A stretch of DNA of 64,000 bases, from assembly GCF_000422925.1 (NCBI RefSeq), contig NZ_KE383957.1, positions 1-64,000 on the forward strand, given 5' to 3'. This document shows, piece by piece, positions 25,205 through 33,340 of this stretch. Position numbers and translations under genes: made by a program. Origin of the DNA: Paludibacterium yongneupense DSM 18731 (GTDB lineage Bacteria > Pseudomonadota > Gammaproteobacteria > Burkholderiales > Chromobacteriaceae). The notes beneath the pieces were generated by a model that worked only from the letters and a program-made list of their open reading frames with translations, ran no database searches and was not told the origin of the DNA. Positions within the stretch are counted from its first letter, which is position 1, and every line of letters begins with the position of its first letter.

Positions 25205-28024
25205 ATGGAACTCGCCAAGAGCTTTGAACCGGGCGACATCGAACGCCGCTGGTACGACACCTGGGAACAGGCCGGCCATTTCAAGCCGAACATGGACGCA
25301 TCGCAGCCGTCTTTCAGCATCCAGTTGCCGCCTCCCAACGTGACCGGCACCCTGCACATGGGCCACGCCTTCAACCAGACCATCATGGATGGGCTGACCC
25401 GCTATTACCGGATGAAGGGGTGCAATACCCTGTGGGTTCCCGGGACCGACCATGCCGGTATCGCGACCCAGATCGTGGTCGAGCGACAATTGGCAGAGCA
25501 GGGGGTGTCGCGGCACGACCTCGGGCGCGACGCGTTTATCGACAAGGTCTGGCAGTGGAAGGGCGTGTCCGGCGGGACCATTACCAGTCAGATGCGCCGC
25601 GTCGGCTGTTCGGTCGACTGGTCGCGCGAATATTTCACCATGGACGACACCCGGGCCGAAGTGGTCAGCGAAGTGTTTGTCCGTCTCTATCGGCAGGGGC
25701 TGATTTACCGCGGCAAGCGCCTGGTAAACTGGGACCCGAAGCTGTCGACGGCGGTATCCGATCTCGAAGTCGAATCGGTCGAAGAAGACGGCCATATGTG
25801 GCTGATCCGCTATCCCGTGGTGGGGCGCGCCGAGGCGGTGGTGGTGGCCACCACCCGGCCCGAGACGATGCTCGGCGACGTGGCGGTGGCGGTCAATCCT
25901 GCCGATGAGCGCTATACCCATCTGCTGGGCTGCGAACTGGAACTGCCGCTGACCGGGCGCCGTATTCCCGTGATCGCCGACGACTACGTGGATGCCGCTT
26001 TCGGTACGGGCTGCGTCAAGATCACGCCGGCGCACGATTTCAACGACTATCAGGTCGGCAAGCGTCACGCCACGCAACTGATCAATGTCATGGCGCTGGA
26101 TGCGACCATGCGCGCCGAGGCCGAGGTGTTCGGCTTCGAAGGCGAATCCTTCGGCACGCTGCCGCTGCCGGCCGCCTATGCCGGACTCGACCGCCATGCC
26201 GCACGCAAGGCGATGGTGGCGGATCTGGACCGCGACGGCTATCTGGTCGAAGTCAAGCCGCACAAGCTGACGGTGCCGCGCGGTGACCGCACCGGTTCCG
26301 TGATCGAGCCTATGCTCACCGATCAGTGGTTCGTGGCGATGAGCCGCGTGGGCCGCGACGATCCGACCGGAAAATCGATCACGCAAAAGGCCATCGATGC
26401 CGTCGCCAGCGGCGAAGTGCGCTTTGTTCCCGAGCAATGGGTGAATACCTACAACCAGTGGATGAACAACATCCAGGATTGGTGCATTTCCCGGCAGCTG
26501 TGGTGGGGGCACCAGATTCCGGCCTGGTACGATGACGAAGGTAATATCTTCGTGGGCCGCAGTGAAGCCGAGGCGCGCGAGCAGGCCGGCGATCGTCCGC
26601 TGCGCCGCGACGACGATGTGCTCGATACCTGGTTCTCGTCGGCTCTCGTGCCGTTCTCGACACTGGGCTGGCCGGCCGAAACGCCGGAACTGGCCGCGTT
26701 CGTTCCATCCAGCGTGCTGGTTACCGGCTACGAGATCATTTTCTTCTGGGTTGCTCGCATGATCATGATGAGCACTCACTTCCTGGGCAAGGTTCCGTTC
26801 AAGGACGTCTACATTCATGGCATCGTACGCGACCATGAGGGCAAGAAGATGTCGAAGTCGGAAGGCAATGTGATCGATCCGGTCGACCTGATCGATGGCA
26901 TCGACCTGGAGCGGCTGGTGCAGAAGCGGACCACGGGTTTGCGCCGTCCGGAAAAGGCGCCGCAGATCGGGGCCGCCACCCGCAAGTTGTTCCCGGACGG
27001 TATTCCCGCCTATGGAACCGACGCGCTGCGTTTCACGATGGCCAGCTATGCTTCGCTTGGGCGGTCGGTCAACTTCGATTTCAAACGCTGCGAAGGCTAC
27101 CGTAATTTCTGCAACAAATTATGGAACGCGACCCGCTTCGTGATGATGAATCTGGAAGGCAAGGACTGCGGCCAGGACGAAGCGTTGCCGCTGGAGTTCG
27201 GTTTTGCCGATCAATGGATTCTCGGACGCCTGCAGCAGGCGATCGCCGAGGTGACCGAAGCGCTGGAAACCTATCGTTTCGACCTGGCGGCTCAGGCCAT
27301 CTACGAATTCATCTGGAACGAGTATTGCGACTGGTATGTCGAGCTCGCCAAGGTCCGGTTGCAGACCGGAAGCGAGGCTGCGCAGCGTGCGACGCGCCGC
27401 ACCCTGGTCCGGGTACTCGAGACCGCGCTGCGGCTGACCCATCCGCTGATGCCCTTCATCACCGAAGAGCTGTGGCAGACCGTGGCCCCTCTCGCCAATG
27501 CGCGCCATGGCGACTCGCTGATGCTGGCGTCGTGGCCGGTTGCCGATGCGACGAGTATCGATGCGGCGGCCAATGCCCGCATGGCGACACTGAAGGACAT
27601 GGTCAACGCCGTTCGCAACCTGCGCGGCGAGATGGGCCTGTCCCCGGCGCAGAAAGCCCCCTTGCTGGTCGAAGGCCGCGCCGCGGAGTTCGATGTCTAT
27701 CTGCCGTATCTGAAGTTGCTGGCCAAGTTGTCCGACGCCAGCGTGGTGGACGTGCTGCCGGCCGACGATGCGCCGGTCGCCATGGTGGCCGATGCCCGCA
27801 TGATGCTGAAGGTCGAGATCGACCGTGCCGCAGAAAGCGCGCGTCTGGCCAAGGACATCTCGAAGACCGAGGCGGAGCAGGCCAAGATCCTGGCCAAGCT
27901 GGAAAAACCCGGCTATACCGAACGGGCTCCCGCGCACTTGGTGGAACGCGATAGAGCGCAGCTTGCCGAGCTGGTCGAACGCTTGATCAAGCTCAAGGCT
28001 CAGCTGGAGCGGCTGGCCGCTTGA
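25205..28024 (+). CDS. valS: Valyl-tRNA synthetase (ValS)
   Basis: A class I aminoacyl-tRNA synthetase that charges tRNA-Val. It is full length (939 residues). The HIGH signature appears as HMGH (51-54, in [13 protein letters not shown]), and KMSKS is at 548-552. The CP1 editing domain (with [13 protein letters not shown]) and the C-terminal coiled-coil arm ([20 protein letters not shown]) are in place. It is essential, has its own extended -10 promoter and a strong terminator, and appears monocistronic. Confidence 0.98.
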   Translation: MELAKSFEPGDIERRWYDTWEQAGHFKPNMDASQPSFSIQLPPPNVTGTLHMGHAFNQTIMDGLTRYYRMKGCNTLWVPGTDHAGIATQIVVERQLAEQGVSRHDLGRDAFIDKVWQWKGVSGGTITSQMRRVGCSVDWSREYFTMDDTRAEVVSEVFVRLYRQGLIYRGKRLVNWDPKLSTAVSDLEVESVEEDGHMWLIRYPVVGRAEAVVVATTRPETMLGDVAVAVNPADERYTHLLGCELELPLTGRRIPVIADDYVDAAFGTGCVKITPAHDFNDYQVGKRHATQLINVMALDATMRAEAEVFGFEGESFGTLPLPAAYAGLDRHAARKAMVADLDRDGYLVEVKPHKLTVPRGDRTGSVIEPMLTDQWFVAMSRVGRDDPTGKSITQKAIDAVASGEVRFVPEQWVNTYNQWMNNIQDWCISRQLWWGHQIPAWYDDEGNIFVGRSEAEAREQAGDRPLRRDDDVLDTWFSSALVPFSTLGWPAETPELAAFVPSSVLVTGYEIIFFWVARMIMMSTHFLGKVPFKDVYIHGIVRDHEGKKMSKSEGNVIDPVDLIDGIDLERLVQKRTTGLRRPEKAPQIGAATRKLFPDGIPAYGTDALRFTMASYASLGRSVNFDFKRCEGYRNFCNKLWNATRFVMMNLEGKDCGQDEALPLEFGFADQWILGRLQQAIAEVTEALETYRFDLAAQAIYEFIWNEYCDWYVELAKVRLQTGSEAAQRATRRTLVRVLETALRLTHPLMPFITEELWQTVAPLANARHGDSLMLASWPVADATSIDAAANARMATLKDMVNAVRNLRGEMGLSPAQKAPLLVEGRAAEFDVYLPYLKLLAKLSDASVVDVLPADDAPVAMVADARMMLKVEIDRAAESARLAKDISKTEAEQAKILAKLEKPGYTERAPAHLVERDRAQLAELVERLIKLKAQLERLAA

Positions 28025-28048
28025 GCTGCAGGAGAGGCAGGAAAGACG

Positions 28049-28077
28049 ACGGGCGCCAAGGGCGCCCGTTTTTTTTG
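28049..28077 (+). terminator. Intrinsic terminator of valS
   Basis: ACGGGCGCC (28049-28057) and GGCGCCCGT (28061-28069) form a perfect 9-bp stem with an AAG loop, followed by eight T residues. Confidence 0.95.
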
Positions 28078-28181
28078 TTCTGCCTGTGTGCCTCGTGGAG
28101 CGGGCGTGCTAGCTAAGTGCTTGACATTTCAGCAAGTGTCTTGATGACGTTTGGATTTGATGTGCTGTTGTGCTATTTGAT

Positions 28182-28195
28182 TTGATCTGCATCAA
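28182..28195 (+). promoter_or_regulatory. FNR/Anr-type binding site upstream of the alcohol dehydrogenase
   Basis: TTGATCTGCATCAA is an exact match to the FNR consensus TTGAT-N4-ATCAA. It lies 85 nt before the dehydrogenase start codon. The flanking ATTTGAT (28175-28181) and ATCAAAT (28203-28209) form a wider dyad around it. It suggests induction under oxygen limitation. The start point could not be fixed: no convincing -10 is found at the classical distance. Confidence 0.7.
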
Positions 28196-28279
28196 GGGTC
28201 ACATCAAATGCCCGGAGCACACTCATCACAGATTCGCGCCGCAAGGCTGCGCTATTGGATCAACTCAAGGAGCATTCAC

Positions 28280-29410
28280 ATGGCTGTTTCCGCATTCTTC
28301 ATTCCTTCCGTCAACTTGATGGGCGCAGGCGCTCTGGAAGACTCCGTTGTCCGTATGTCCGAGTATGGCTATCGCCGGGCATTGATTGTGACCGACCCCT
28401 ATCCCGCCACGCTTGCCCTGGCCGACAAAGTCGGTGGCTTGCTGAAGGCGCGCGATATCCAGAGCTTCGTTTTCAGCGGCGTGCAGCCCAATCCCACCAC
28501 TCAGAATGTGGAAGCCGGCCTCGAGATGCTGCGCGCCAATCAGTGCGACGTCGTGATTTCTGTCGGTGGCGGTTCGCCGCATGACTGTGCAAAGGGGATC
28601 GCGCTGGTCGCCGCCAATGGCGGAAAAATCGCCGACTACGAAGGTGTCGACCGTTCGGCCAAGCCGCAGTTGCCCCTGGTCGCGATCAATACCACCGCGG
28701 GTACCGCTAGCGAAATGACGCGTTTCTGCATCATCACCGATGTGTCGCGTCATGTGAAAATGGCCATTGTCGACAAGCACACGACTCCGATTCTGTCGGT
28801 CAACGATCCGGTTGCCATGGCTACCATGCCCGCGGGCTTGACGGCTGCTACCGGCATGGATGCGCTGACGCATGCGGTCGAAGCGTATGTTTCGACTGCC
28901 GCCACCCCGATCACCGATGCCTGCGCGCTGAAGGCGGTTTCCCTGATCAGCGCTTCGCTGCGCCGTGCCGTGGCCAATGGCCAGGATATGGAAGCACGCG
29001 AGCAGATGGCGTTTGCGCAATTCTTGGCCGGTATGGCGTTCAATAATGCGTCGCTTGGCTATGTCCATGCCATGGCCCACCAACTGGGTGGCTTCTACGA
29101 TTTGCCGCATGGCGTGTGCAATGCGGTATTGCTGCCGCATGTGGAAGCGTTCAACGCACCGTCCTGCGCGGCGCGTCTGGCGGATGTCGCCGTTGCGATG
29201 GGGGCGCAAGCCAGTGCCGAAGGCGCTTTGGCGGCGATTCGCACCTTGTCGGCCGATGTCGGCATTCCGGCCGGGCTGACCCAGCTGGGCGTGAAGCTCA
29301 AAGACTTGCCGACGCTGGCGGACAATGCGTTGAAGGATGCGTGTGGTTTGACCAATCCGATCCAGCCGACACACGAGCAGGTCGTGGCGATCTACCGCGC
29401 CGCAATGTAA
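28280..29410 (+). CDS. Iron-containing alcohol dehydrogenase (FucO/YiaY/AdhB family)
   Basis: A group III alcohol dehydrogenase of 376 residues. The Fe2+ ligands Asp194, His198, His263 and His277 are all present ([28 protein letters not shown]), as is the NAD-binding [13 protein letters not shown]. The start at 28280 is fixed by AAGGAG nine bases upstream and by the family N-terminus [12 protein letters not shown]; the longer frame to 28208 runs over the FNR box. The overall sequence is close to ethanol dehydrogenase II types, so ethanol/acetaldehyde interconversion during fermentation is likely. The perfect FNR box supports this. It is followed by its own terminator. Confidence 0.92.
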   Translation: MAVSAFFIPSVNLMGAGALEDSVVRMSEYGYRRALIVTDPYPATLALADKVGGLLKARDIQSFVFSGVQPNPTTQNVEAGLEMLRANQCDVVISVGGGSPHDCAKGIALVAANGGKIADYEGVDRSAKPQLPLVAINTTAGTASEMTRFCIITDVSRHVKMAIVDKHTTPILSVNDPVAMATMPAGLTAATGMDALTHAVEAYVSTAATPITDACALKAVSLISASLRRAVANGQDMEAREQMAFAQFLAGMAFNNASLGYVHAMAHQLGGFYDLPHGVCNAVLLPHVEAFNAPSCAARLADVAVAMGAQASAEGALAAIRTLSADVGIPAGLTQLGVKLKDLPTLADNALKDACGLTNPIQPTHEQVVAIYRAAM

Positions 29411-29424
29411 CGCGCCGCGCACCA

Positions 29425-29462
29425 GAAAAAACGGGACGCCCGCCGGCGGCCCGTTTTTTTTT
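29425..29462. terminator. Intrinsic terminator of the alcohol dehydrogenase
   Basis: ACGGG-a-CGCC and GGCG-g-CCCGT form the stem (29431-29453), with an A run before and a run of ten T residues after (29453-29462). It is functional for the plus strand and possibly for both. Confidence 0.9.
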
Positions 29463-29501
29463 GCGGCCTCGGCACGGCTGCCGTCTCCATCCCGTCGCTG
29501 C

Positions 29502-29530
29502 GCATGCACCAATCCAGGCGGGCATGCACC
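29502..29530. promoter_or_regulatory. Two direct GCATGCACC repeats upstream of the sigma-54 promoter
   Basis: GCATGCACC occurs at 29502-29510 and again at 29522-29530, exactly 20 bp (two helical turns) apart, about 140 bp upstream of the predicted sigma-54 start. This is where an enhancer-binding protein would act. TGCACC resembles an NtrC half-site, but the second half of a standard site is poor. Confidence 0.3.
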
Positions 29531-29634
29531 GACAAGGACGCGCTGCCGCACGACTGCCCATCCCTCCGCCTCGCCGAACCCGGCATTCGCCCTGATTTGT
29601 CGCCGGATTTCCGTTTTTTCTTCGTGTTTTCGCC

Positions 29635-29650
29635 TGGCACGCGATTTGCT
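29635..29650 (+). promoter_or_regulatory. Sigma-54 (RpoN) promoter of the gntR-amino-acid transporter operon
   Basis: TGGCACGCGATTTGCT matches the -24/-12 consensus TGGCACG-N4-TTGCW, with the diagnostic GG (29636-29637) and GC (29648-29649) exactly ten bases apart. The predicted start is near 29660. It lies 60 nt before the regulator gene. Confidence 0.8.
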
Positions 29651-29665
29651 GTTCCGTACCGGCCT

Positions 29666-29682
29666 GACTGGTCTTACCAGTC
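29666..29682 (+). promoter_or_regulatory. Operator of the GntR/FCD regulator (autoregulatory)
   Basis: GACTGGTCTTACCAGTC is a perfect 7-3-7 inverted repeat containing TGGT-N3-ACCA, the core recognised by FadR-subfamily GntR regulators (PdhR, LldR). It sits just downstream of the predicted sigma-54 start and 27 nt before the regulator's own ATG, an ideal position for repression. Confidence 0.75.
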
Positions 29683-29709
29683 GACCCGCACAGAGGAGCT
29701 ACGATCGTC

Positions 29710-30423
29710 ATGGACCGCTTGTCCAGTTTTGCCGCACACCTTCTGCAAGGCCGGATTCAGGATGGAAGCTATGGCCCGGGCGATGCCTTGCCATCGCAGC
29801 GCGAACTGTCCCTGGCTCTCGGCATCAGTCGCGCCTCGCTGCGCGAAGCCATCTCCATGCTGGAGGGGCTGGGGCTCGTATATTGCCAGCCGGGAAAGGG
29901 GGTGTATGTCTGCGGCGGGCTGGCGCCACGGTACGGTGGCCTGAGCCGGACGGTAAGCGAGCAGGCTGGACAGATGTTCCAGTTGCGCGCCGTGCTCGAG
30001 CCGGCGGCCGCAGCGCTTGCCGCCAGCGCGATCACCGCGGACGATCTCGCACAGTTGCACCATCTCCATGACCGGATGCAGCAGGCCTTGCGCCAGACCG
30101 ATCTGGTCGGTGCCTCCGGTTTCGATCTTACCTTTCATATGAGCCTCGCCCGCTACTCGGGCAATACGGTCCTCGCAACCGTGGTCAGGCAGATGGAGCA
30201 GCCGATCTCTCACAGCGTGCGCCTGCCGTTTGCCGCTACGCCCAGCATATGGGAGACCGCCGAAGAGCATGGCGAAGTGCTCGATGCCGTTAGCCGGCAC
30301 AAGCCGGAGCAGGCCTATGCGGCCATGCTCCACCACTTGCAACAGGCCGCGCGACGCGCGGATATCGTTTTTAATCTTCCCTACCGCATCGCTGCGGCTC
30401 AATCCGAAGGAGTCTCTGCATGA
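29710..30423 (+). CDS. GntR-family regulator, FadR/FCD subfamily
   Basis: A 237-residue repressor-type regulator. Residues ~5-72 form the GntR winged helix (LPSQRELSLALGISRASLREAISMLEGLGLV), and the C-terminal helical FCD domain carries the metal- or ligand-binding residues (FDLTFHMSLARYSGN, EEHGEVLDAV). FCD regulators respond to small organic acids or amino acids. It is the first gene of an operon with the amino-acid ABC importer: its stop overlaps the ATG of the binding-protein gene (ATGA). A perfect FadR-type palindrome lies just ahead, so it probably represses its own operon until the transported compound appears. Confidence 0.9.
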   Translation: MDRLSSFAAHLLQGRIQDGSYGPGDALPSQRELSLALGISRASLREAISMLEGLGLVYCQPGKGVYVCGGLAPRYGGLSRTVSEQAGQMFQLRAVLEPAAAALAASAITADDLAQLHHLHDRMQQALRQTDLVGASGFDLTFHMSLARYSGNTVLATVVRQMEQPISHSVRLPFAATPSIWETAEEHGEVLDAVSRHKPEQAYAAMLHHLQQAARRADIVFNLPYRIAAAQSEGVSA

Positions 30424-31205
30424 ACCCTCGTTTACGTTTCCTGGTGTCGGCCGCCTTGTGCTGCGGTCTGTCCTTTTCCGCTGCCGCGCATGCCGATGCG
30501 TTGGCCAACATCAAGAAAGCGGGCGTGCTGCGGGTGGCCGTTCCGCAGGATTTCCCGCCGTTTGGTTCGGTCGGCGCCGACCTGAAGCCGCAGGGCTACG
30601 ACATCGATGTCGCCGCCATGCTGGCCAGAGATCTCGGGGTGAAACTGGCGTTGACGCCCGTGACCAGCGCCAACCGCGTGCCGTTTCTGACCACGGGCAA
30701 AGTCGATCTGGTGATTTCGAGTCTCGGCAAGAACCCGGAGCGCGAGAAAGTTCTCGATTTCTCCGTCGCCTATGCCCCGTTCTATAACGGCGTTTTCGGC
30801 CCGGCCGGGGCGAGTGTGGCCAATGTGGCCGCGCTGGCGGGCAAGACGATCGCGGTGACGCGCGGCTCGGTGGAGGATCTGGAACTGAGCAAGGTGGCGC
30901 CTGCGAGTGCGGTCATCAAGCGTTTCGAGGACAACAACAGCACGGTTTCCGCCTATTACTCGGGGCAGGTGCAATTGATCGCGACCGGCAATGTGGTGGC
31001 GGCAGCGCTGAAGAAACGCGACACGCAGAAGTCGCTGGAGACCAAGTTCCTGATCAAGGACTCCCCGTGTTTCATCGGCATCAACAAGAACGAACCGCAG
31101 CTGCTGGCCCGGGTCAATGCGGCAGTGGCGAGTGCGCGAAAATCGGGAGAGTTGAACCGGATTTCCCTGCGCTGGCTGAATACGCCTCTGCCCGCTGCAT
31201 TCTGA
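30420..31205 (+). CDS. Polar amino-acid ABC transporter substrate-binding protein
   Basis: A periplasmic binding protein of the SBP_bac_3 family, 261 residues. It has a signal peptide ending AAAHA and a mature N-terminus DALANIKKAGVLRVAVPQDF, a hallmark of this group, followed by GYDIDVAAMLARDLGV and KVDLVISSLGKNPEREK. It starts within the stop of the regulator gene and has a good ribosome binding site (AAGGAG). The substrate is a polar amino acid or a close derivative; which one cannot be told from sequence. Confidence 0.92.
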   Translation: MNPRLRFLVSAALCCGLSFSAAAHADALANIKKAGVLRVAVPQDFPPFGSVGADLKPQGYDIDVAAMLARDLGVKLALTPVTSANRVPFLTTGKVDLVISSLGKNPEREKVLDFSVAYAPFYNGVFGPAGASVANVAALAGKTIAVTRGSVEDLELSKVAPASAVIKRFEDNNSTVSAYYSGQVQLIATGNVVAAALKKRDTQKSLETKFLIKDSPCFIGINKNEPQLLARVNAAVASARKSGELNRISLRWLNTPLPAAF

Positions 31206-31233
31206 GCCCCGGTCGCGACGATGGAGGAGGATT

Positions 31234-31908
31234 ATGGCGTATCAGTTTGATTTTTCAGGGATATGGGAGTACCGGGCCGAACTCGCCGCCGGTGTGGTGC
31301 ACACGCTGGCCTTGACCGGGGTCGGCACCGTGTTCGGCCTGCTGGTGGGGGTGGTGGGCGGCGCCGTGCGCGGTTGGCGGGTCGAACCGTACAACCGGCT
31401 CTGCGGTCTCTATGTCGAGTTGATCCGCAATACCCCGTTTCTGGTGCAGCTGTTCTTCATTTTTTTCGGTTTGCCCGCTTTGGGCGTGCATTTGAACGAG
31501 TGGGTCGCCGCGGCGCTGGCAATGATCATCAATCTGGGGGCCTATACCACCGAGATCGTGCGGGCCGGCGTTCAGGCGACGCCGCGCGGCCAGATGGAGG
31601 CCGGCCTGTCGCTGGCGATGTCGCGGCGACAGGTGTTCTGGCACGTGGTGCTGCCGCCCGCGCTCGGTCGCGTGTGGCCTGCCTTGTGCAGCCAGATCGT
31701 GATCGTGATGCTCGGATCGTCGGTCTGCTCGCAGATTTCGGCCGAAGAGCTGACCTTTGCCGCCAGTTATATCCAGTCGCGGAATTTTCGCGCGTTTGAA
31801 ACCTATATCGTCACTGCCGTGCTCTATCTGCTGCTGGCCATCGTCTTGCGCCATCTGCTCAACCGCCTGGGGGCACGACTGACGAACCGGGACGTCGCCA
31901 AGCCATGA
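31234..31908 (+). CDS. Polar amino-acid ABC transporter permease, first subunit
   Basis: An inner-membrane subunit of the HisM/GlnP type (224 residues, about five hydrophobic segments). The family motif YVELIRNTPFLVQLFFIFFG at the N-terminal half and the EAA loop EAGLSLAMSRRQVFWHVVLP are present. A strong ribosome binding site (GGAGGAGG) precedes the ATG. Its stop overlaps the next permease start by 4 nt (ATGA). Confidence 0.93.
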   Translation: MAYQFDFSGIWEYRAELAAGVVHTLALTGVGTVFGLLVGVVGGAVRGWRVEPYNRLCGLYVELIRNTPFLVQLFFIFFGLPALGVHLNEWVAAALAMIINLGAYTTEIVRAGVQATPRGQMEAGLSLAMSRRQVFWHVVLPPALGRVWPALCSQIVIVMLGSSVCSQISAEELTFAASYIQSRNFRAFETYIVTAVLYLLLAIVLRHLLNRLGARLTNRDVAKP

Positions 31909-32561
31909 TCGAATTTTCCATATGGACGATTTTGCAGTATCTGGCACAGGGCCTGGGCTGGACGCTGTGCCTGTCCTTGCTGGCCTTTGTGCTGGGCGGG
32001 GCGGTGGGGGGCGGGATTCTGCTCGCCCGTATCGCCACCTATCCGCTGCTGCGCGTCTTCGCACGCGGCTATATCGAGTTTTTTCAGGGAACGCCGCTGC
32101 TGATGCAGTTGTTCATGGTGTTCTTCGGCCTGTCATTGCTGGGCCGCGATGTGTCGCCCTGGGTGGCCGCCGGCTTTTCACTGACGTTATATAGCGCGGC
32201 CTTTCTGGCCGAGATCTGGCGTGGCTGTGTCGAAGCGGTCGATCGCGGACAGTGGGAAGCGGCTGCCAGTCTGGCGATGTCGCGATGGGAACAGCTGCGC
32301 CACGTCATCCTGCCGCAGGCGTTGCGCCATGCGGTGACGCCGACGGTGGGCTTCTCGGTGCAGATCGTCAAGGGAACCGCGGTGACGTCCATCATCGGCA
32401 TGACCGAATTGACCAAGACCGGTTCGATACTGGCCAACGCCACCTTGCAGCCCTTCACGATCTTCGGGATGGTGGGGCTTGGCTACTTCCTGCTTTGTTA
32501 TCCGCTGTCCCGTCTGGCCCATTACCTGGAAAGGAAGTTGAATGTCCTTGCTGCGCATTGA
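31905..32561 (+). CDS. Polar amino-acid ABC transporter permease, second subunit
   Basis: The partner of the preceding permease, 218 residues, with YIEFFQGTPLLMQLFMVFFG and an EAA loop EAAASLAMSRWEQLRHVILP. It overlaps its neighbours on both sides (4 nt upstream, 20 nt downstream), indicating tight translational coupling in the operon. Confidence 0.93.
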   Translation: MIEFSIWTILQYLAQGLGWTLCLSLLAFVLGGAVGGGILLARIATYPLLRVFARGYIEFFQGTPLLMQLFMVFFGLSLLGRDVSPWVAAGFSLTLYSAAFLAEIWRGCVEAVDRGQWEAAASLAMSRWEQLRHVILPQALRHAVTPTVGFSVQIVKGTAVTSIIGMTELTKTGSILANATLQPFTIFGMVGLGYFLLCYPLSRLAHYLERKLNVLAAH

Positions 32562-33273
32562 TTCCGTGCATAAGCACTTCGGCAGCCATCATGTGCTCAA
32601 AGGAGTCGACCTCAAAGTCGAAGCGGGCGAAGTGGTGGCCATCATCGGACGCAGCGGCTCCGGCAAGAGCACCCTGCTGCGTTCCATCAACGGGCTGGAA
32701 ACCCTCAGCGATGGGCTGATCGAGGTGGACGGCGAACGCCTGCATGCCGGGCAGACCGATATGCGGGCCCTGCGGCTCAAGGTCGGCATGGTGTTCCAGC
32801 AGTTCAACTTGTTCCCCCATCTCAGCGTGGTCGAGAACGTCATGCTGGCGCTGGGCGTGGTAAAGAAAATGGCGCGCTCGCAGGCGCGCGAATGCGCGCA
32901 TGCGGTATTGGACAAGGTCGGTCTGTCGCACAAGCTGGATGCCCGCCCCGGGCAGCTGTCAGGAGGGCAGCAGCAGCGCGTGGCGATAGCGCGCGCACTG
33001 GCGATGTCGCCCAAGGTCCTGCTGTGCGATGAGATCACCTCGGCGCTTGATCCGGAGCTGGTCAGCGAGGTGCTGGCCGTCGTGCGGCAGTTGGCGGGCG
33101 AGGGGATGACGCTGGTAATGGTCACGCATGAAATGCGCTTCGCGCGAGAAGTCGGCGACAAGGTTGTCTTCATGCATGAAGGCCGCATTCATGAGCAGGG
33201 GACGCCCGAGCAGATGTTTGGCGCGCCGCGCAGCAGGGAACTGGCCGCTTTCATCGGGGCGCTTGGCGGCTGA
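32542..33273 (+). CDS. Polar amino-acid ABC transporter ATP-binding protein (GlnQ/HisP type)
   Basis: The ATPase of the importer, 243 residues. Walker A GRSGSGKSTLL (~37-47), Q loop VFQQFNLFPHLSVVENV, signature LSGGQQQRVAIARAL, and the H loop VTHEMRFA are intact. The Walker B segment reads LLCDEITSALDPE. It is the last gene of the sigma-54-controlled operon. A 67-nt gap separates it from the permease-kinase gene; no terminator is visible there, so readthrough into the signalling genes is possible. Confidence 0.93.
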   Translation: MSLLRIDSVHKHFGSHHVLKGVDLKVEAGEVVAIIGRSGSGKSTLLRSINGLETLSDGLIEVDGERLHAGQTDMRALRLKVGMVFQQFNLFPHLSVVENVMLALGVVKKMARSQARECAHAVLDKVGLSHKLDARPGQLSGGQQQRVAIARALAMSPKVLLCDEITSALDPELVSEVLAVVRQLAGEGMTLVMVTHEMRFAREVGDKVVFMHEGRIHEQGTPEQMFGAPRSRELAAFIGALGG

Positions 33274-33329
33274 AAGCGGCGCGAGCCGGCAGTTGGCAGG
33301 TTTCTTGCCTTGCAGGTGCATGATATGGC

Positions 33330-33334
33330 AGGAG
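33330..33334 (+). promoter_or_regulatory. Ribosome binding site that selects a GTG start for the permease-kinase
   Basis: AGGAG lies six bases ahead of the in-frame GTG at 33341. The nearest in-frame ATG (33320) has no comparable site and lies upstream of this AGGAG. GTG is therefore the preferred start. Confidence 0.6.
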
Positions 33335-33340
33335 ATCATC

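Noticed and set aside
24968-26836. 622-codon minus-strand frame across the start of valS
   Set aside because: Antisense of valS and of the cheD-valS spacer; composition is typical of a shadow frame and no family is recognisable.
28121-28126. TTGACA as the -35 box of the alcohol dehydrogenase promoter
   Set aside because: No acceptable -10 lies 15-19 bp downstream; the FNR box is the stronger signal.
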